DNA from: Hippasteria phrygiana
Taxonomy: Eukaryota; Echinodermata; Asteroidea; Valvatida; Goniasteridae
Assembly (NCBI GenBank): GCA_037893225.1
Contig: JAZGUH010000327.1
Coordinates: 682,001-746,000 of the forward strand
DNA: 64,000 bases
Direction of reading: 5' to 3'
Shown in pieces: positions 51,940 through 63,889 of this stretch. The translations under genes were made by a program, and so were the position numbers. The notes under the pieces are model-generated. The model saw nothing but the letters and a program-made list of their open reading frames with translations. It searched no databases and was not told the origin of the DNA. The stretch's first letter is position 1; every line of letters starts with the position of its first letter.

Positions 51940-52650
51940 ATGTGCACCTCGTGATGAACCGCGTATGAATCGCCAGGAATCGCAGTCAACCGCATGCAAA
52001 TCTTCCTAATTCGCATGAACACCGCGGGGGTCCGTCTGGAGTCGCGTGGGAAACGCCTTAATTAATTCGTCCTGATTGGGGAGGGACCGCCCAACAAACC
52101 GTGTCGAACCGCGCGGGAATCATTGTGGATGTCGCCTTCATTCGTCTTCATCCGCGAGGGACCCGTGTTGAGTCGTCCTCATCCGCGTGCAATTCGCCCT
52201 CAATCGCCACAGATCGCCTGCATTCCGCGTGAAAAATTAATGACCTCTCCCTGGCATCGTGTGCACAAAAAACAAAAAACAAAACCATGCGAATCGAGAC
52301 GAATAGCAGCGAATGAAGACGATTTTAAGGCGAATGGCAATACGAGCCCCTCGCGACCCACACGGATGATGGCGATACAAACACGGTTAAAATGTTAAGA
52401 CGAATCCCACGCGAGTCAAAATTGAATTTTTAAAGATGTTTGAAATGTTTTGCCCGTCTGCCTGGCGAATCAAGAAGAATGGACACGGTTCATGAATAAT
52501 TAAGACGACCCCACACGGTATCCAAACGATGCCAACAAGGTTCAACCATGGAGGTATTAATACCTCCATGGTTCAACACGGTTGGACACGGTTTTTAAAA
52601 ATGTCCAAATTCATGTTCGTCCGCGTAGGCGCAAATGGCAAAATCGGCTC
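51940..52650. repeat. Field of degenerate TCGTCTTCATCCGCG / GCGAATGAAGACGA words
   Basis: The left half is rich in AATCGC, TTCGTC and CCGCG(T/A) words such as TTCGTCTTCATCCGCGAGGG. The right half has mainly complements, such as GCAGCGAATGAAGACGATTT and ATGCGAATCGAGACG. The whole behaves as a loose inverted repeat of short words and may be the terminal region of the Harbinger-like element. Confidence 0.55.
52544..52573. repeat. Perfect 30-bp palindrome centred on TATTAATA
   Basis: AACCATGGAGGTATT at 52544-52558 is followed by its exact complement. It falls within the word field just described. Confidence 0.9.
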
Positions 52651-53377
52651 AGTGTAAACGTGGCTTTACGGGTGATGAATACGTATTATCAGCTAGTTAA
52701 TGCAGTACCGATAACCAATCAGAAAAGGGGCGAGATACTTTCCAGCCAGGGTCTACTATTGAGAACGAGTTTGATGGAGACCCTGGGAACAAGGTTTCGG
52801 TCCGAATTTCCGAACTGACTGCCGACTTGCCCGAACTTGATTTTCGTCAAACAAAGGTCGCATTTTCAACAAGGGGTGGTCGTGTACATTATATTCTACT
52901 TTGAATGATATTTCTAGACAGCAATTTTAGGACGAACGTTTTTTGCTTTTTATTGGGCGCCTCCCAAGGTGATGTGTCCCTTTAAATAGGCCAAAGGGCG
53001 TTTGGTGTTTTCATTTTATTTTTTTGGTGGGGGAGGGGGAATATCCCCCATTGCTTCCCTCCAACCCCCAATATGTATTTATGTATGTTTTGTATTTTTT
53101 ATAATGCAGACACAAATAATCTTACTTTCTTAATTTATATTGATAAAAATTACAACAGTAGAGCAATGACCGAGGCCCTGTTTGTTTAGACTAAAGTTAT
53201 TACATCTTACAAACATTTATTTCTTCTTCTTTCATTATACCAGAGAAATAACAAGTTTGCTTTAATACTGATGAAATGCTTCCGGCCTATGACAAAAGTC
53301 AGCAGTGATGTATTTGCCAAAACCTCTTGACATGCCGCATCATATAGAAGTTGTCAATCCTAGGACTAGTAGAGACC
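52651..53377. other. No gene seen between tetraspanin and NMNAT
   Basis: Intergenic sequence with a GGGGGAGGGGGA run at 53026-53040. No supported features. Confidence 0.5.
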
Positions 53378-53562
53378 GGGGCCAATTTCACGGCGAGCAC
53401 AAAACTTTGCTTAGCTTGAAAAGTCTTCCTTGGTAAATACAGGATTACCAAGTGTATCTCTCGTGGCTGGCATTCATCTGTTGTTTACTTAGCACGAACA
53501 TCACATGGCCTTTTGGCGCTTAACAAAATGTTTGTGCTGAGCAGCTCCGTGAAATTGACCCC
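53378..53562. mobile_element. MITE with GGGGYCAATTTCACGG ends
   Basis: GGGGCCAATTTCACGGCGAG, then CACAAA, is mirrored by TTTGTGCTGAGCAGCTCCGT and GAAATTGACCCC. The body is 185 bp and non-coding. Confidence 0.75.
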
Positions 53563-56500
53563 TGAACTTCAGCAACTTATTTTCAAGCTAAACCCATAAA
53601 ACTAAACAGCTGAATGCATGTGTTGCCTAATGTTTAATAATGTAATGCAAGATCCTTCAAAGATATACTTTCCGTGCTATTCTACAAATTATATTTTTTT
53701 TCGTCTAACAAATGTTTAATTTGTAGGTTTTATTTTCATGAAGAAAACAAATGCTGTTTTTTTTTATATCGGACGTATGCAACCCTCCGAAAAAGGTTTT
53801 TCAAGATCTGTCCTGGGGGAACTTAATTATTGTCGAGCCGTAAATAATTCGACATTTGTAAAGTATTATTTTATCCAGTAACTAAACGTGAGCAATTTCA
53901 AAGAGAATATCTTTTGTATTGCTAAAAAAAAAAAGCACTTTAAAAAATATATATATAATAGCACAGACAGCATATCTTTAAAGTTATACAACATAATTAA
54001 CCACACTTGGGCAAAGACTATCCTTTAAATAAGAACATTATATCTTTCCTATCATAATGCTATTAACACCACAATTATTTTGGATATAAAAAGATTAAAA
54101 AGAATATATACCTATTCAAAAATGAACCGCATAGTTGCCAAGTCTACCTTGTTGGGTGCTAATTTACCACTTTTAAATGCTGAATCTAATCACCACTCGC
54201 ATCTCACATGGATTTAAAAACTGCCTTCAAACAAATCCCTGGTAGTTTGATTATATTAAAACAAATCTACCCCTTTTTGACTTCCAAATGTTGGAAACTA
54301 TGGAGCCATCAACAACAGAAAGTATAAAAATATTTTTTTTCCTTTAGACAAATATTGCATATCTCCATAAATAAAATAATCTAAATCACAAATCATATCA
54401 TTTCTAAATTCACGTGTTAACCGGCCCAGTTTCATAGTATTGCTAACACAATTTTCTATTACAGATCCTCCATCCATTCCAATGAGGACGTCAGCTTGAA
54501 GCACAGGAAAGCGCTTAGGAGCTCTTCTTAAGATGCTTCTGAAGATGCTGTGCTTTTTTGAACGTGGCACACACACAAAATTGAAAATGAATTGCAAATT
54601 TGTTTTTAAAAAAAAATTAGGAACTTCCCAATAAGATATTACACACAAAAATATTCGATTGAAGACAAGTTACAGTTGATAAGTTTCAATTTTCGCAACA
54701 GGAGCTGGACGTTTCTATTCTCAGTGTTGGGGCAATCATCGCACATATAGATTGGCAGAGTGTAGTGAGCGTTTTACTTGTTTAATACATTTTAAAAAGT
54801 TCTCAGTAAAAAAAAAGTGTTTCCACCATTATTTGTTTGTAAGATGAAACCCACTGAACTGAAATTTTCAGCCAGAGCAGGGGCACTGAGTTTTAAACAA
54901 CCCTATGAAATTGGGCACAGTTAAGGTTATTCTGATGCTGCAGTATTTCATTATATGAAATGGTCTTAACTATTTTATGACCAGTGCCATGAATTGTTTT
55001 AGGGGGGGGGGGGGGGGTGTATTTTTCCTTAAAAAAATTAAGATCAAGACCATCAACCAACTAAAGATGACAACACCACAACGATGTTTTGTTTACATTT
55101 TTAGTTGCAGAGGTAACATGCAATTTGCGACTAACAGAGTTATCATTAAGCATACTGGCACTTGTACAAACTTGAGCAGCATCCTGACAACAACAAATCC
55201 CAGAAGCCCCTGTATGAAAGAAATCTCTAAACAATGACATTCAAACTTAACTACCTGCTGTAAGAAAGCCCCTGAACACTTTCTTTAGGAAGAAATTCAT
55301 GAACAAACAAATTTCAATCATCTTGTAAATTCCAAAAGATATTCACATAATTTAAAGATATTTTGAGAGAAATAATTGGCTGGAAGTGTCCGTCTTTGAA
55401 GCCAGTGGATAGTACACCAATATCCTATATACTCTGAATGTAATGTCTAGATACATATACATATACATATAATATACACATCTCTCCATCATGCTGCATA
55501 AAATGACAATAGAAAGACATAAACATTCATTTTTTATAAGATTTACAAGTACATGTACACACATGTACTTTGCATTGATGCGCTGTCATTAAAGAACCAA
55601 TCTCCTTTGTCAAAAATCTGTTATTTTGTGATCATTGTACATATACAAGGAAACAGTGCACAATGCAATCTGAAGGGGAATAAGTTGTGGTCCAGTCAAA
55701 CGAATTCTTGAACAAATTAACAAAAGCCACGTTTAACATAAAATGAAACAGGGACACTAATCTCTGTATTACAGGCTGAATTATGCACTCTTCCCTCATA
55801 GGTTCTGCAAACTTTAACCCCAACAGTCCTGAATCCTCCAATTTTAATGTGATTTTCCCCACACCCTAGGAAGTTAGGGTTAACCATAGAGAATCTCCAA
55901 CGACTTCAGATAATCGCCAATAGTACTTAAAGATTTGAATAGGAGAAATGGTAAATCCGGTACAGTAATCTTTTACTGTGTATTTTCTCTAGTTCTATTG
56001 TGGTCTCATATGGCAACATGGATCGGAGGTCACTGAGAAAATTCAAAGAGCAATTAGGCATGTTTGTACTGTTCTCTCAAGTTTTTCCCTGCTAGCTGCA
56101 TAAAACACAGAGAGAATCTTTTTGACAAACTATGTTTCACAACAAGAAACTTTTTTCCCCTCTCTTTTTTTACAATGAGAGAAATATATTTAAACTGGAA
56201 TTTAAGGGTATATACTATTCTACTGCTAAGACTAGCACTGAACAAATTTCTGTATCAGAGGTGAGGTGGGAAATGACTTCAGGAGTCAATTTTCAAGAGC
56301 CAGCAGCTTAGCAGGGAAAAACCAAAGTAAAATGCTGATAATTGGTCCTGCCAACAGTTGGCTTGATCAAACATGACATCAAGGCAGCCATTGTAAGTTG
56401 CCATCTTATAGTGGGGGGGGGGGACACTTGTATTCCAAAGTCTTCAGTGTCTGCACCCCAGAAAAACCACTGCACAAAGTCACTGCAAGGAAGTATTAGT

Positions 56501-56747
56501 ATGATGCTATTTCTAGGTCAGACACCATCCTATTGCCATTCAGAAACGTGGGCAATGACAGATTGATTGATTGCTCTGGCAGTCTGCCCAGGGGGAACCC
56601 TTTGTGTATACCAACCACAAAGGCATTAGATAACACACACACACTTGAATAGGGCTTAGCCAAACACATGCCAGAGGGCTTACTTTCTCAGGGCTGGCAT
56701 GTCCATGTGTGACCTCCATGTTAAATTTGATGGCACAGTCTTAAACT
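53563..56747. other. Intergenic, no gene supported
   Basis: AT-rich. It contains a G run at 55003-55018 and another at 56414-56423, and ATACATATAC repeats (55449-55475). A minus-strand open frame of 116 codons at 54298-54648 has fairly normal composition, but no start context, splice sites or motif I recognise. I see nothing else. Confidence 0.5.
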
Positions 56748-56880
56748 ATTAGCCTTTTATTAGAGGTATGGGGGACACAATAGGAGGGCGCTATTTGATT
56801 TGGGTAAAACCTGTGTATTTATACCCAAATAAAAAAGCGCCCTCCTATTGTGTCCGCCATACCTCTAAAACGCTAATGGC
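56748..56880. mobile_element. Foldback MITE, arms about 60 bp
   Basis: ATTAGCCTTTTATTAGAGGT, then ATGGGGGACACAATAGGAGG and GCGCTATTTGATTTGGGT, is mirrored on the right, ending CTCTAAAACGCTAATGGC. The spacer is about 20 bp. Confidence 0.85.
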
Positions 56881-58344
56881 TTTCGACTGAGTTAAAAAAA
56901 AAATTGAGCAATATTGGCCCAAGGATATTTTAGTAATTAAAAACTTACGAAAAAACTACCTCTGCTGCAGTGCCATAGTTACTCCAGGGTTAAGCATGTT
57001 GAAATGGGGATATGTCTATCATGTTTTGACCTCATTGATGTGGTTAACAAAATTTGTTTTTCAACAAACTATTTTGCTTTGAAATCTTGCTTTGAAATCC
57101 TGTGGTTATAACTTGAGGTTTGGTTCAAATGTACAATAGCATGCACAATGTGTGAGACTTGATGGTCAAATGTGGACATAACGATATAATGGGACGGGGC
57201 CTGGCCTCAGTATACAGGAATCATGCCATCCAAAAATCATCTATACATGTACGGTGATTTTTAGAATAATACCATAACAATTCCATAATTACTACATTCC
57301 AAACTTCACATATTCCCAAAATCTATACAAAATTTCTTCCATACTTAAATATACCTTTCAACACTGTAAGCAATAAGTTCACCCATTGTAATGTACATCA
57401 CACAAGAGAAACATGGAAGAGCTTAATATTTGCTTGTTTGTTTTCAAGATGAATAATGGTCCTAAATCTAGATCGGTGGCAGTTACAAATACAGGGAAAC
57501 ATGCAATGCTTAGATCAATAAATGGGAATTTAACTCGTTGAACTGGACAAATTTCACAACCATACGAGCTACTATGACATGATTTGACTATAGTGGACAC
57601 AGATAGTACATTAGTACACTCTAGCTTATGCACACAGCTTTTTTCCTAAAGTAGATGTACTATGTACCCGCACATTCTAGCTTATGCATTTATCTATATC
57701 AAAGTTCTCCAAAGGTTCCAGGATTGAAAGGAAAAAAAAATTGTTTTTTAAAAATAACACTGGATATTTTTCCTGATACTGAAAGAAATATTGTTGGCCT
57801 AGAATTTGACCAAATAAGCACTGCTTACGAGGGCAGTACGATCGGCAGTAATTTCTGTTTGGACCTGTTGCAGTTTTTGTGAAATAAGGCAAACCGTTCT
57901 GATTGGTCGGAACAGCAACTGCACCAAACCAAGCGGTATTCCACTCATTCTTAATGTGCTGGGATAAAACTTCACACAAAATAGGGAATAACTGAACGAA
58001 AAGCTGGTTGAAGATCTCAACCTCTCGTCATGTTTCAGTTTTCAATAAATTACTCCTCAAAAAAGGTAAAAACTGATATACAATAACAATGAAGATCAAA
58101 GACCATAGTATGCCTGCTCCAGTTTCAGACGCTGCCAGCTTAGCATATTGCATGTAAACACATACAGCAATTAGAAGCATTTCAGCTACATGTATATATA
58201 CTGCATGCCATTGTGTAACTTTTAAGTCACCTTATTCCACATTACAAAAAGCCCAAATCACATGAGTATACTTGGTTCATTCTGTGTGGTACATGTACAT
58301 GTACGTTCCCATCTGTCGCACTCCAGCCTCTGAAAGTTCACAAT
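56881..58344. other. Intergenic, no gene seen
   Basis: AT-rich sequence; a TACATGTACATGTACG tract occurs at 58290-58305. Nothing else is supported. Confidence 0.5.
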
Positions 58345-58735
58345 CAGGGATCGAAATATCCACTGGACCGCGTTCAGTGATTTGAACGTTGGTCTAGTGA
58401 GCTCTTGACCGAACAAGTCTGGTGGTCTAGTGATTTTTTTCATACACTGCGTGAAATGCTATCACTATTAAAGTTCATATTTTTCTAAATTTGGTGAACT
58501 GAAAAAACCCATAATTTCTGGAATGGCCATTTTTAGTTTTGAGGCAGGGAGTTTCAATCAAAACAGCATTTCTAACCCCTCCCCCAACAACGTTGGCAAA
58601 GGGGGACAAATTGAAACAGCACACTCGTTCAAAACACCTTATTTTTACCATTGGTGAAATACCTTCTGGTCTAGTAACATTTTTGTGCTACTAGCCCAGC
58701 TGTCTAGTAGATATTTACCTGAAATTTGACCCCTG
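58345..58735. mobile_element. CAGGG-ended element with 5-bp TSD acaat (hAT5-like)
   Basis: CAGGGATCGAAAT at the left pairs with ATTTGACCCCTG at the right. ACAAT lies at 58340-58344 and 58736-58740. Inside, the words GGTCTAGTGA and CTGGTGGTCTAGTGA recur near both ends. There is no coding remnant. Confidence 0.75.
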
Positions 58736-58944
58736 ACAATCAGTCAATACACGGCCATATCTGACTAATATTGCCTCCTTAGTAACAGGGCAATCCTAGA
58801 ATCCTACAAAGGGTCTCCCAATTCGGATCCAATGTTCACTCTCAGTCACTTGTTTGCATCCGGCAGTGACAGAGATGCAAAAAATGAAACCATTTCACGG
58901 AATTAAACATCAGGTCAGCACCATTTGCATTTGGATATTAGCCT

Positions 58945-58950
58945 TTTATT
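58945..58950 (-). terminator. Candidate NMNAT polyadenylation signal AATAAA
   Basis: On the minus strand AATAAA lies 44 nt after the stop codon at 58994. A short 3' UTR ending just beyond is plausible. Later signals cannot be excluded. Confidence 0.5.
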
Positions 58951-58993
58951 AATCTGCGTTTTGATCAGTGATGACATAATGGATGCCGTTTTG

Positions 58994-59108
58994 CTACTTC
59001 TTCTCCGTGTCAGGGTCTTCCATCTCATAAAGCTTGTTCTCACCAATGTACTTGATGACGGGATCAGGAACAATGTACTTGATGCTCTCCTTGCGCCCTA
59101 AAGCCCGC
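58994..59108 (-). CDS. NMNAT: NMN adenylyltransferase (NMNAT), last coding exon
   Basis: Acceptor ttattgcag ends at 59109. One base completes the split arginine codon, then the frame reads RALGRKESIKYIVPDPVIKY and IGENKLYEMEDPDTEKK, stopping with TAG at 58996-58994. RRAL-x-(R/G)-x-xSI(K/R)Y(L/I)(V/I)PD is the C-terminal signature of animal NMNATs, enzymes that join NMN and ATP into NAD. It follows directly from the ISSTKIR motif in the preceding exon. The tail after the KLYE segment is short and acidic/basic, so there is no long targeting extension. Which paralogue (NMNAT1 or NMNAT3 type) it is cannot be settled from this end alone. Confidence 0.92.
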
Positions 59109-59812
59109 CTGCAATAAAGTATAACATTACACACTGAGTTTCAACTGCTCACTGTGGGTCAGCTGTATGGTAAACATTTTGGGTAAAGTGGCCAGAAACA
59201 TTCTTTATCACATTAATTCAATGACCTAACCAGAAACATGATGCCAATTGACATAGATTGCATCATTGCAGACATCACAGTTTGCAAGTGAAAGATCACA
59301 CACATGTTTTTTTTCCTCTATGGATTGCACATTACTTTTCAATCATTATTCAGGGTGACATTAATGGACCGATGAACGAAAACCATTCATCATTCTGGGT
59401 CAAGTTACTGATCACAAATTTTGGTTCACGTTTGGGACAAAATATGATGTCATCTGGATAGCAAGCTGGCCCAAAAATTCAACCAACGATCAAAGCTGCG
59501 ACATGATTTTCAGTGGTCACAGTCATCAAACATGTGTCTCTGTCTGAATAAGTCATTCAAGCCACTAAGAACAAAGAACATGAACAAACCTGAAGCACCT
59601 AAACAATAGGATGCCAATAGGATGCATGACACATTCATGTATAAGATGCAATAAATTTATACTATCATAAGCCAACATAACTAACAAAAACTGAGAATTG
59701 TTCTGACTTTGCCAGAGCTTAAAACCTGCTTTTTAAATGCAGGTCTCAAAAATGGGCAAACGTATCTGTATGCGCTATAAAGAGGATCAATTTACAGTAA
59801 ACATGGGCAGAC
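59109..59812 (-). other. NMNAT intron, no feature seen
   Basis: Intron between the last two exons (59109-63830). This part is unique non-coding sequence. Confidence 0.6.
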
Positions 59813-60035
59813 TTAACCCCTTGAGTACGGGTGTTATAATGGGGCACCGGGATGCCATGCTGGCTGTACGTGCAGCCAAGCAAAACGGACACAAGAGGCT
59901 TGTGCATCCAAGCGTAACATACACAATAATCCAACAATGGATTGAAAATGCAGAGAATGCATGTACAGCCATCATCCGGCAAGGTGGTAATTTTCCATAG
60001 ACGTCTACAGACGTCAGCCGGCTTCAAGGGGTTAA
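59813..60035. mobile_element. piggyBac-like MITE, copy 8 (TTAA both ends)
   Basis: TTAACCCCTTGAGTACGG and GGCTTCAAGGGGTTAA bound the family body (AATCCAACAATGGATTGAAA, CACAAGAGGCTTGTGCATCC). It is the clearest complete copy with both exact ends. Confidence 0.9.
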
Positions 60036-61650
60036 GGAGATGGCGATGTACATGTAACAAAATTATGCAGATCCACATTAGACTGGGTCCAGGTGAATGG
60101 TCGGTGCCAATATGACTGACAAGATGGGATGGGGAGAAACCCATCAAGGCTAGTTTATACTAGGAATGGGAAACAACGAGAATTCGACGGAACCATGGCC
60201 AATTCATTATGATTACTCTGGTAACAATTCACTTTCGGGTAAATTTCTTTCAAAATATGATTTGGCCTTTATGCCGGTATATGCCTGATTTAAATTGGAT
60301 TCAAGCAAGGAGAAAGCGTAAGGTGCAAACAATTCCCTGCATATATACGAGGCAGGTGGGGATGGGAGAATAGGAGAGGCAGGAGAAGAAGACGCTACAA
60401 ACTGCAAATGACTAGACTCGTGGGGAGGTTCCACAAACCTATACCAATCTGACCAACACTAATTAAAAGTCAGTTGCTTTTTAATACAGGAGCTGTATTT
60501 TAACATCCTAATGTTTCTGAAATCCAGTACATGTAACAGTTGCCTCAATTTGAAAATAAAGTTATAACTTAATGTGCAGATAATAAAATAACAATTAAGG
60601 CCAAATTTATTAATTTCTTAATCATCCTGGATTGCCTGATCAGTGCATTAGCACGGTTTTTCCTTAATAGGTCCCAACTTTAAAGACGAAGGAAATTTCA
60701 GAAATGCACAGGGCACTGATTCCTTGGGAAAACCCACACAACCATGTAGGGACTGAAAACTCAATCCACATATTGCATCTGAATGGTAAGGAAAAAACTA
60801 CTACACCAACCAGACTGTCTAGAGATCTAAATACAGAATGTTCAGAAGGTGTACAATGTACATACAGTTCCCCTACAATAATATGCAAACAATGTATACA
60901 TGTATATAAATCTGTTAGATCAAGCATTTCAAATTTATGGCCACAACTACTCTATAAACCTTGAAAGACCCAGTTTTTGGAGGCCACGGTTCTTTTTGAA
61001 GGCAATTAATGGCCATCAAGGTTATTTGTCCCTGTCATGCCACTGGAGTACATGTAGTTCATTGTATTACCAATAAAAAAGACTGTCTGCTGCCCTCTTG
61101 TGGCCATATTAGAGCAAAGATTAAAGGGCGAATGACTGTAAATGTAAACAGGCACACAGATTTCAAAATTAAAAAAAAAAGACTGCAGAAAATTCATGTA
61201 AAATTTCATTCCTGATACAGTGTTTTAGAACATCGTGTACAACAAAAGGAAATGGGCATGCAAAGTGTTTGGCAAATTCTTCAATTCCAAGAATCAGAAA
61301 CTCCAACCAGTCCCAGGGCAGTCATGATTCAGAATGGTAGTGTTTCTTGCATCGTCTTCAACCTTCGGTAACCTCTGCCAGACTACCAACCTGTACACTA
61401 TGGGGCTAGGGTTTCAGCATAGAGCTATGAATTACGAAACATCGTCCTCATCATCATGAGTGAAGTTTTTTTTAGCGCAACCATGTTTGTGTACAAACCT
61501 ATGGAAAGCTTGAAACTTGGTACGGTAGGACTTTAGTCAGGATATTTGCCAATTTGTACTGATTTTTCATGCTTTCAAAGACACAGCATCGTTCATCTCA
61601 ACATGGTCAATACTGAGGATAATATATGCACCAACTAAATATGCCTTCAT
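60036..61650 (-). other. NMNAT intron, no feature seen
   Basis: Unique AT-rich sequence; no exon or paired repeat was supported. Confidence 0.55.
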
Positions 61651-62132
61651 CACTTAAAGATGATGTTGATTGTCGAGAGAAGGCTGCGTCAATTTGTATT
61701 TTTATGTAAATTGCGTATTGTAAAATCAAAAAGCAAAATTATTTCTGCCATGAAATACTAAAAAGGTGACTTTTGAGAGCTATTTTTATCAAGTCTCCCT
61801 AGCCCGCTGGTGCCATTTGTCTAAAAGTCGTCGCTGCGGGCAGCAAACAATTTGACGTCATAGGACGAACTCCCCTTTTGTGTCTAGCACTAGGCACAAA
61901 AGGGGAGTTCGTCCTATGACATCGATTTGTTTGCTGCCCGCAGCGACGACTTTTAGACAAATGGCACCAGCGGGCTGTGCTGCGCAAGAGGGGACTTGAT
62001 AAAAACAGCTCTCAAAAGTTTTTTGGGATTTCATTGTAGAAATAATTTTGCTGTTTGATTTTACAATATGCAATCTACATAAAAATATACAATGATCCAG
62101 ACTTCTCTCAACAATCAACATCATCTTTAAGT
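61651..62132. repeat. Foldback palindrome, family of 39938-40338, copy 2
   Basis: CACTTAAAGATGATGTTGAT, GTGACTTTTGAGAGCTATTT, GTCGCTGCGGGCAGCAAACA and GGACGAACTCCCCTTTTGTG are mirrored through to 62132. The centre TCTAGCACTAGG (61881-61893) is very short. The arms are longer than in the copy at 39938. Confidence 0.92.
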
Positions 62133-62636
62133 GCATGAATACAGCAATGCTCTTTTTGTTAACAGCTCTTGATGATTACAAGAGCACATAATGTACATGT
62201 ACTGAGGACAGATATAAATATAAATTTGAATACAGGCTTTTGTAAAAAAAAAGGCCTACTTTGAGCATGGGTCAACAAACTTTGGAGAAATTAGCATATG
62301 TAAACACTTGTATGAAGTTTGTTTACCCATATGAAAAATATGCTTTTTCTAAAAAAGCCTGTAAACCAGTAGGGAAACATATACCAACCTGAATTTTAAG
62401 TATCAGTTGGATGGGTAGTGGCCTTTTGGGTGAACCGCCCATCAAAGGGGGGGGGGGGGGGCATTTTTCTGCCGGCCCAAATTCAGACCTTGGCCACGTC
62501 CCCAAAAAGGGTGTGGTTGGTTAGTCCTTGATAAGAAGGAAACATATGCAGCTTGTGTGTATGCATATGAATTCACTGACCACGGGCACCAACAGGGGGC
62601 CAAATATGGCAACAAGTTACTTTTGTCATCTTAAAT
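62133..62636 (-). other. NMNAT intron, no feature seen
   Basis: It contains a G run at 62447-62461 and nothing else recognisable. Confidence 0.55.
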
Positions 62637-63081
62637 GTGACCCGCTCCAGAAAAAGGTGATATAAGTCGCACTATGCATTTACGTGTAATGGCCCTTTCA
62701 ACGTTGAGAGAGTGACATTTTTTGTCAAAATTCATTTTTTCTTTTTTTTTCTTTAATGACATCTGAAATATCTCAAGTTTCAGGTTTGGTGAAAAACAAT
62801 GTTGATTTCACTGAATAAAGTGAAAAAATAACCTGTTTTAGAGTGCATTGTTCCATTGCATTGTATTAGAACTACATGTAGCTATTTCAAAGCCTGTTTT
62901 CTCTGTTGTGCAATTTGAACTCCATAGAACTAATTAATATGCAAAAATGCGATATCTCCACAACGGCTTTAGAGCTCTATCATGTACGAAATGAAAGTTT
63001 ACATTGCAGGCTTTCCAAACGTACATAAAACTCACTTTTCATATTTTGCGACATAATATACCTTTTTCCAGAGCGGGTCAC
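62637..63081. mobile_element. MITE with GTGACCCGCTCYRGAAAAAGG ends, flanked by AAAT
   Basis: GTGACCCGCTCCAGAAAAAG at the left pairs with CTTTTTCCAGAGCGGGTCAC at the right. AAAT lies at 62633-62636 and 63082-63085, so the target duplication may be 4 bp. The 445-bp body is AT-rich and non-coding. Confidence 0.8.
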
Positions 63082-63830
63082 AAATAGGGTTTACCTTGGG
63101 GGACCTACAACTCAAAGAAAAAATTATGGTTCTTGTACTTTTGATAGCAGTATCTTGCAGATTGGATGCCATTCAACCTGTGTATCACTTTTTCTGTATT
63201 TTGGAGATATGGGCTTCCAAAAATGCAAAAAGGAACATTACCGGTGTACTATGATTGGAAAAAGCAGGTGGGGTAGGAATTTTCAGGGGTCATATCTCGG
63301 AAACGACTTGATGGATGCTGAGGTATTTTTCGAGAAAGTTTCAACAAAATCTGAGTCGGTCACCTTACAGATTTTTAACAATTAAGATGATTTGCCACGG
63401 AATGACCCATGTAGGGTCTATGGTTTGTATTTGCCTAAGTAAAGGCACCCCTTAAAATACCCGTTTCTATTGGTATTTGTTTTTTACTTTTACAGGTAAA
63501 AACATCTTTAGGGTATTACACCTCAGGAATTCCAGATTTCAAAAGAAAAAAGAAATTTCTTAAAAATTCTGAAATCAGTAAAAATCCTGACAGAAAATCC
63601 CGAAATCAGGAAAAATCCTGACAAATTTCACCCCTACCAACGGACGTCAGTATCTCACTGCCATCTCAAAACAAAATAGAGATCTAGGGGGTGGCTCAAC
63701 CTATCCCATGGCTCAACTTGGTCTGCTCTTCCCTAATTAGAACCGTGAAAGTGGGCCCTGTGCTACTGCACTGGTCAAGTTATCAAGGATCATCGGTACA
63801 TTATTAATACAAAAATTAATAAATTCCAAC
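63082..63830 (-). other. NMNAT intron, no feature seen
   Basis: Unique sequence. Repeated AAATCCTGACA and GAAATCAG words occur at 63570-63620. Confidence 0.55.
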
Positions 63831-63889
63831 CTTATTTTAGTGGAGCTGATATCGTTGAAAATCCACTCTGTCACAATGTCGATGTTTCT
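63831..63889 (-). CDS. NMNAT: NMN adenylyltransferase (NMNAT), penultimate coding exon
   Basis: Read on the minus strand between a T-rich acceptor (tttttttttag, ending 63890) and AAG|gttgga (63830), the exon encodes RNIDIVTEWIFNDISSTKI plus two bases of the next arginine codon. NDISST-K-(I/L)-R is the conserved NMNAT motif (the ISSTxxR nucleotide-binding signature) just before the C-terminal helix. An alternative acceptor two bases further in would break the frame. Earlier exons, including the N-terminal GxFxPxxxxH motif, must lie to the right of the window. Confidence 0.9.

Noticed and set aside
54298..54648. 116-codon minus-strand open frame (contains RRAPKRFPVLQADVLIGMDG) between tetraspanin and NMNAT
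   Set aside because: No convincing start, splice sites or family motif. It could be part of an unannotated transcript, but the sequence alone does not support a gene.
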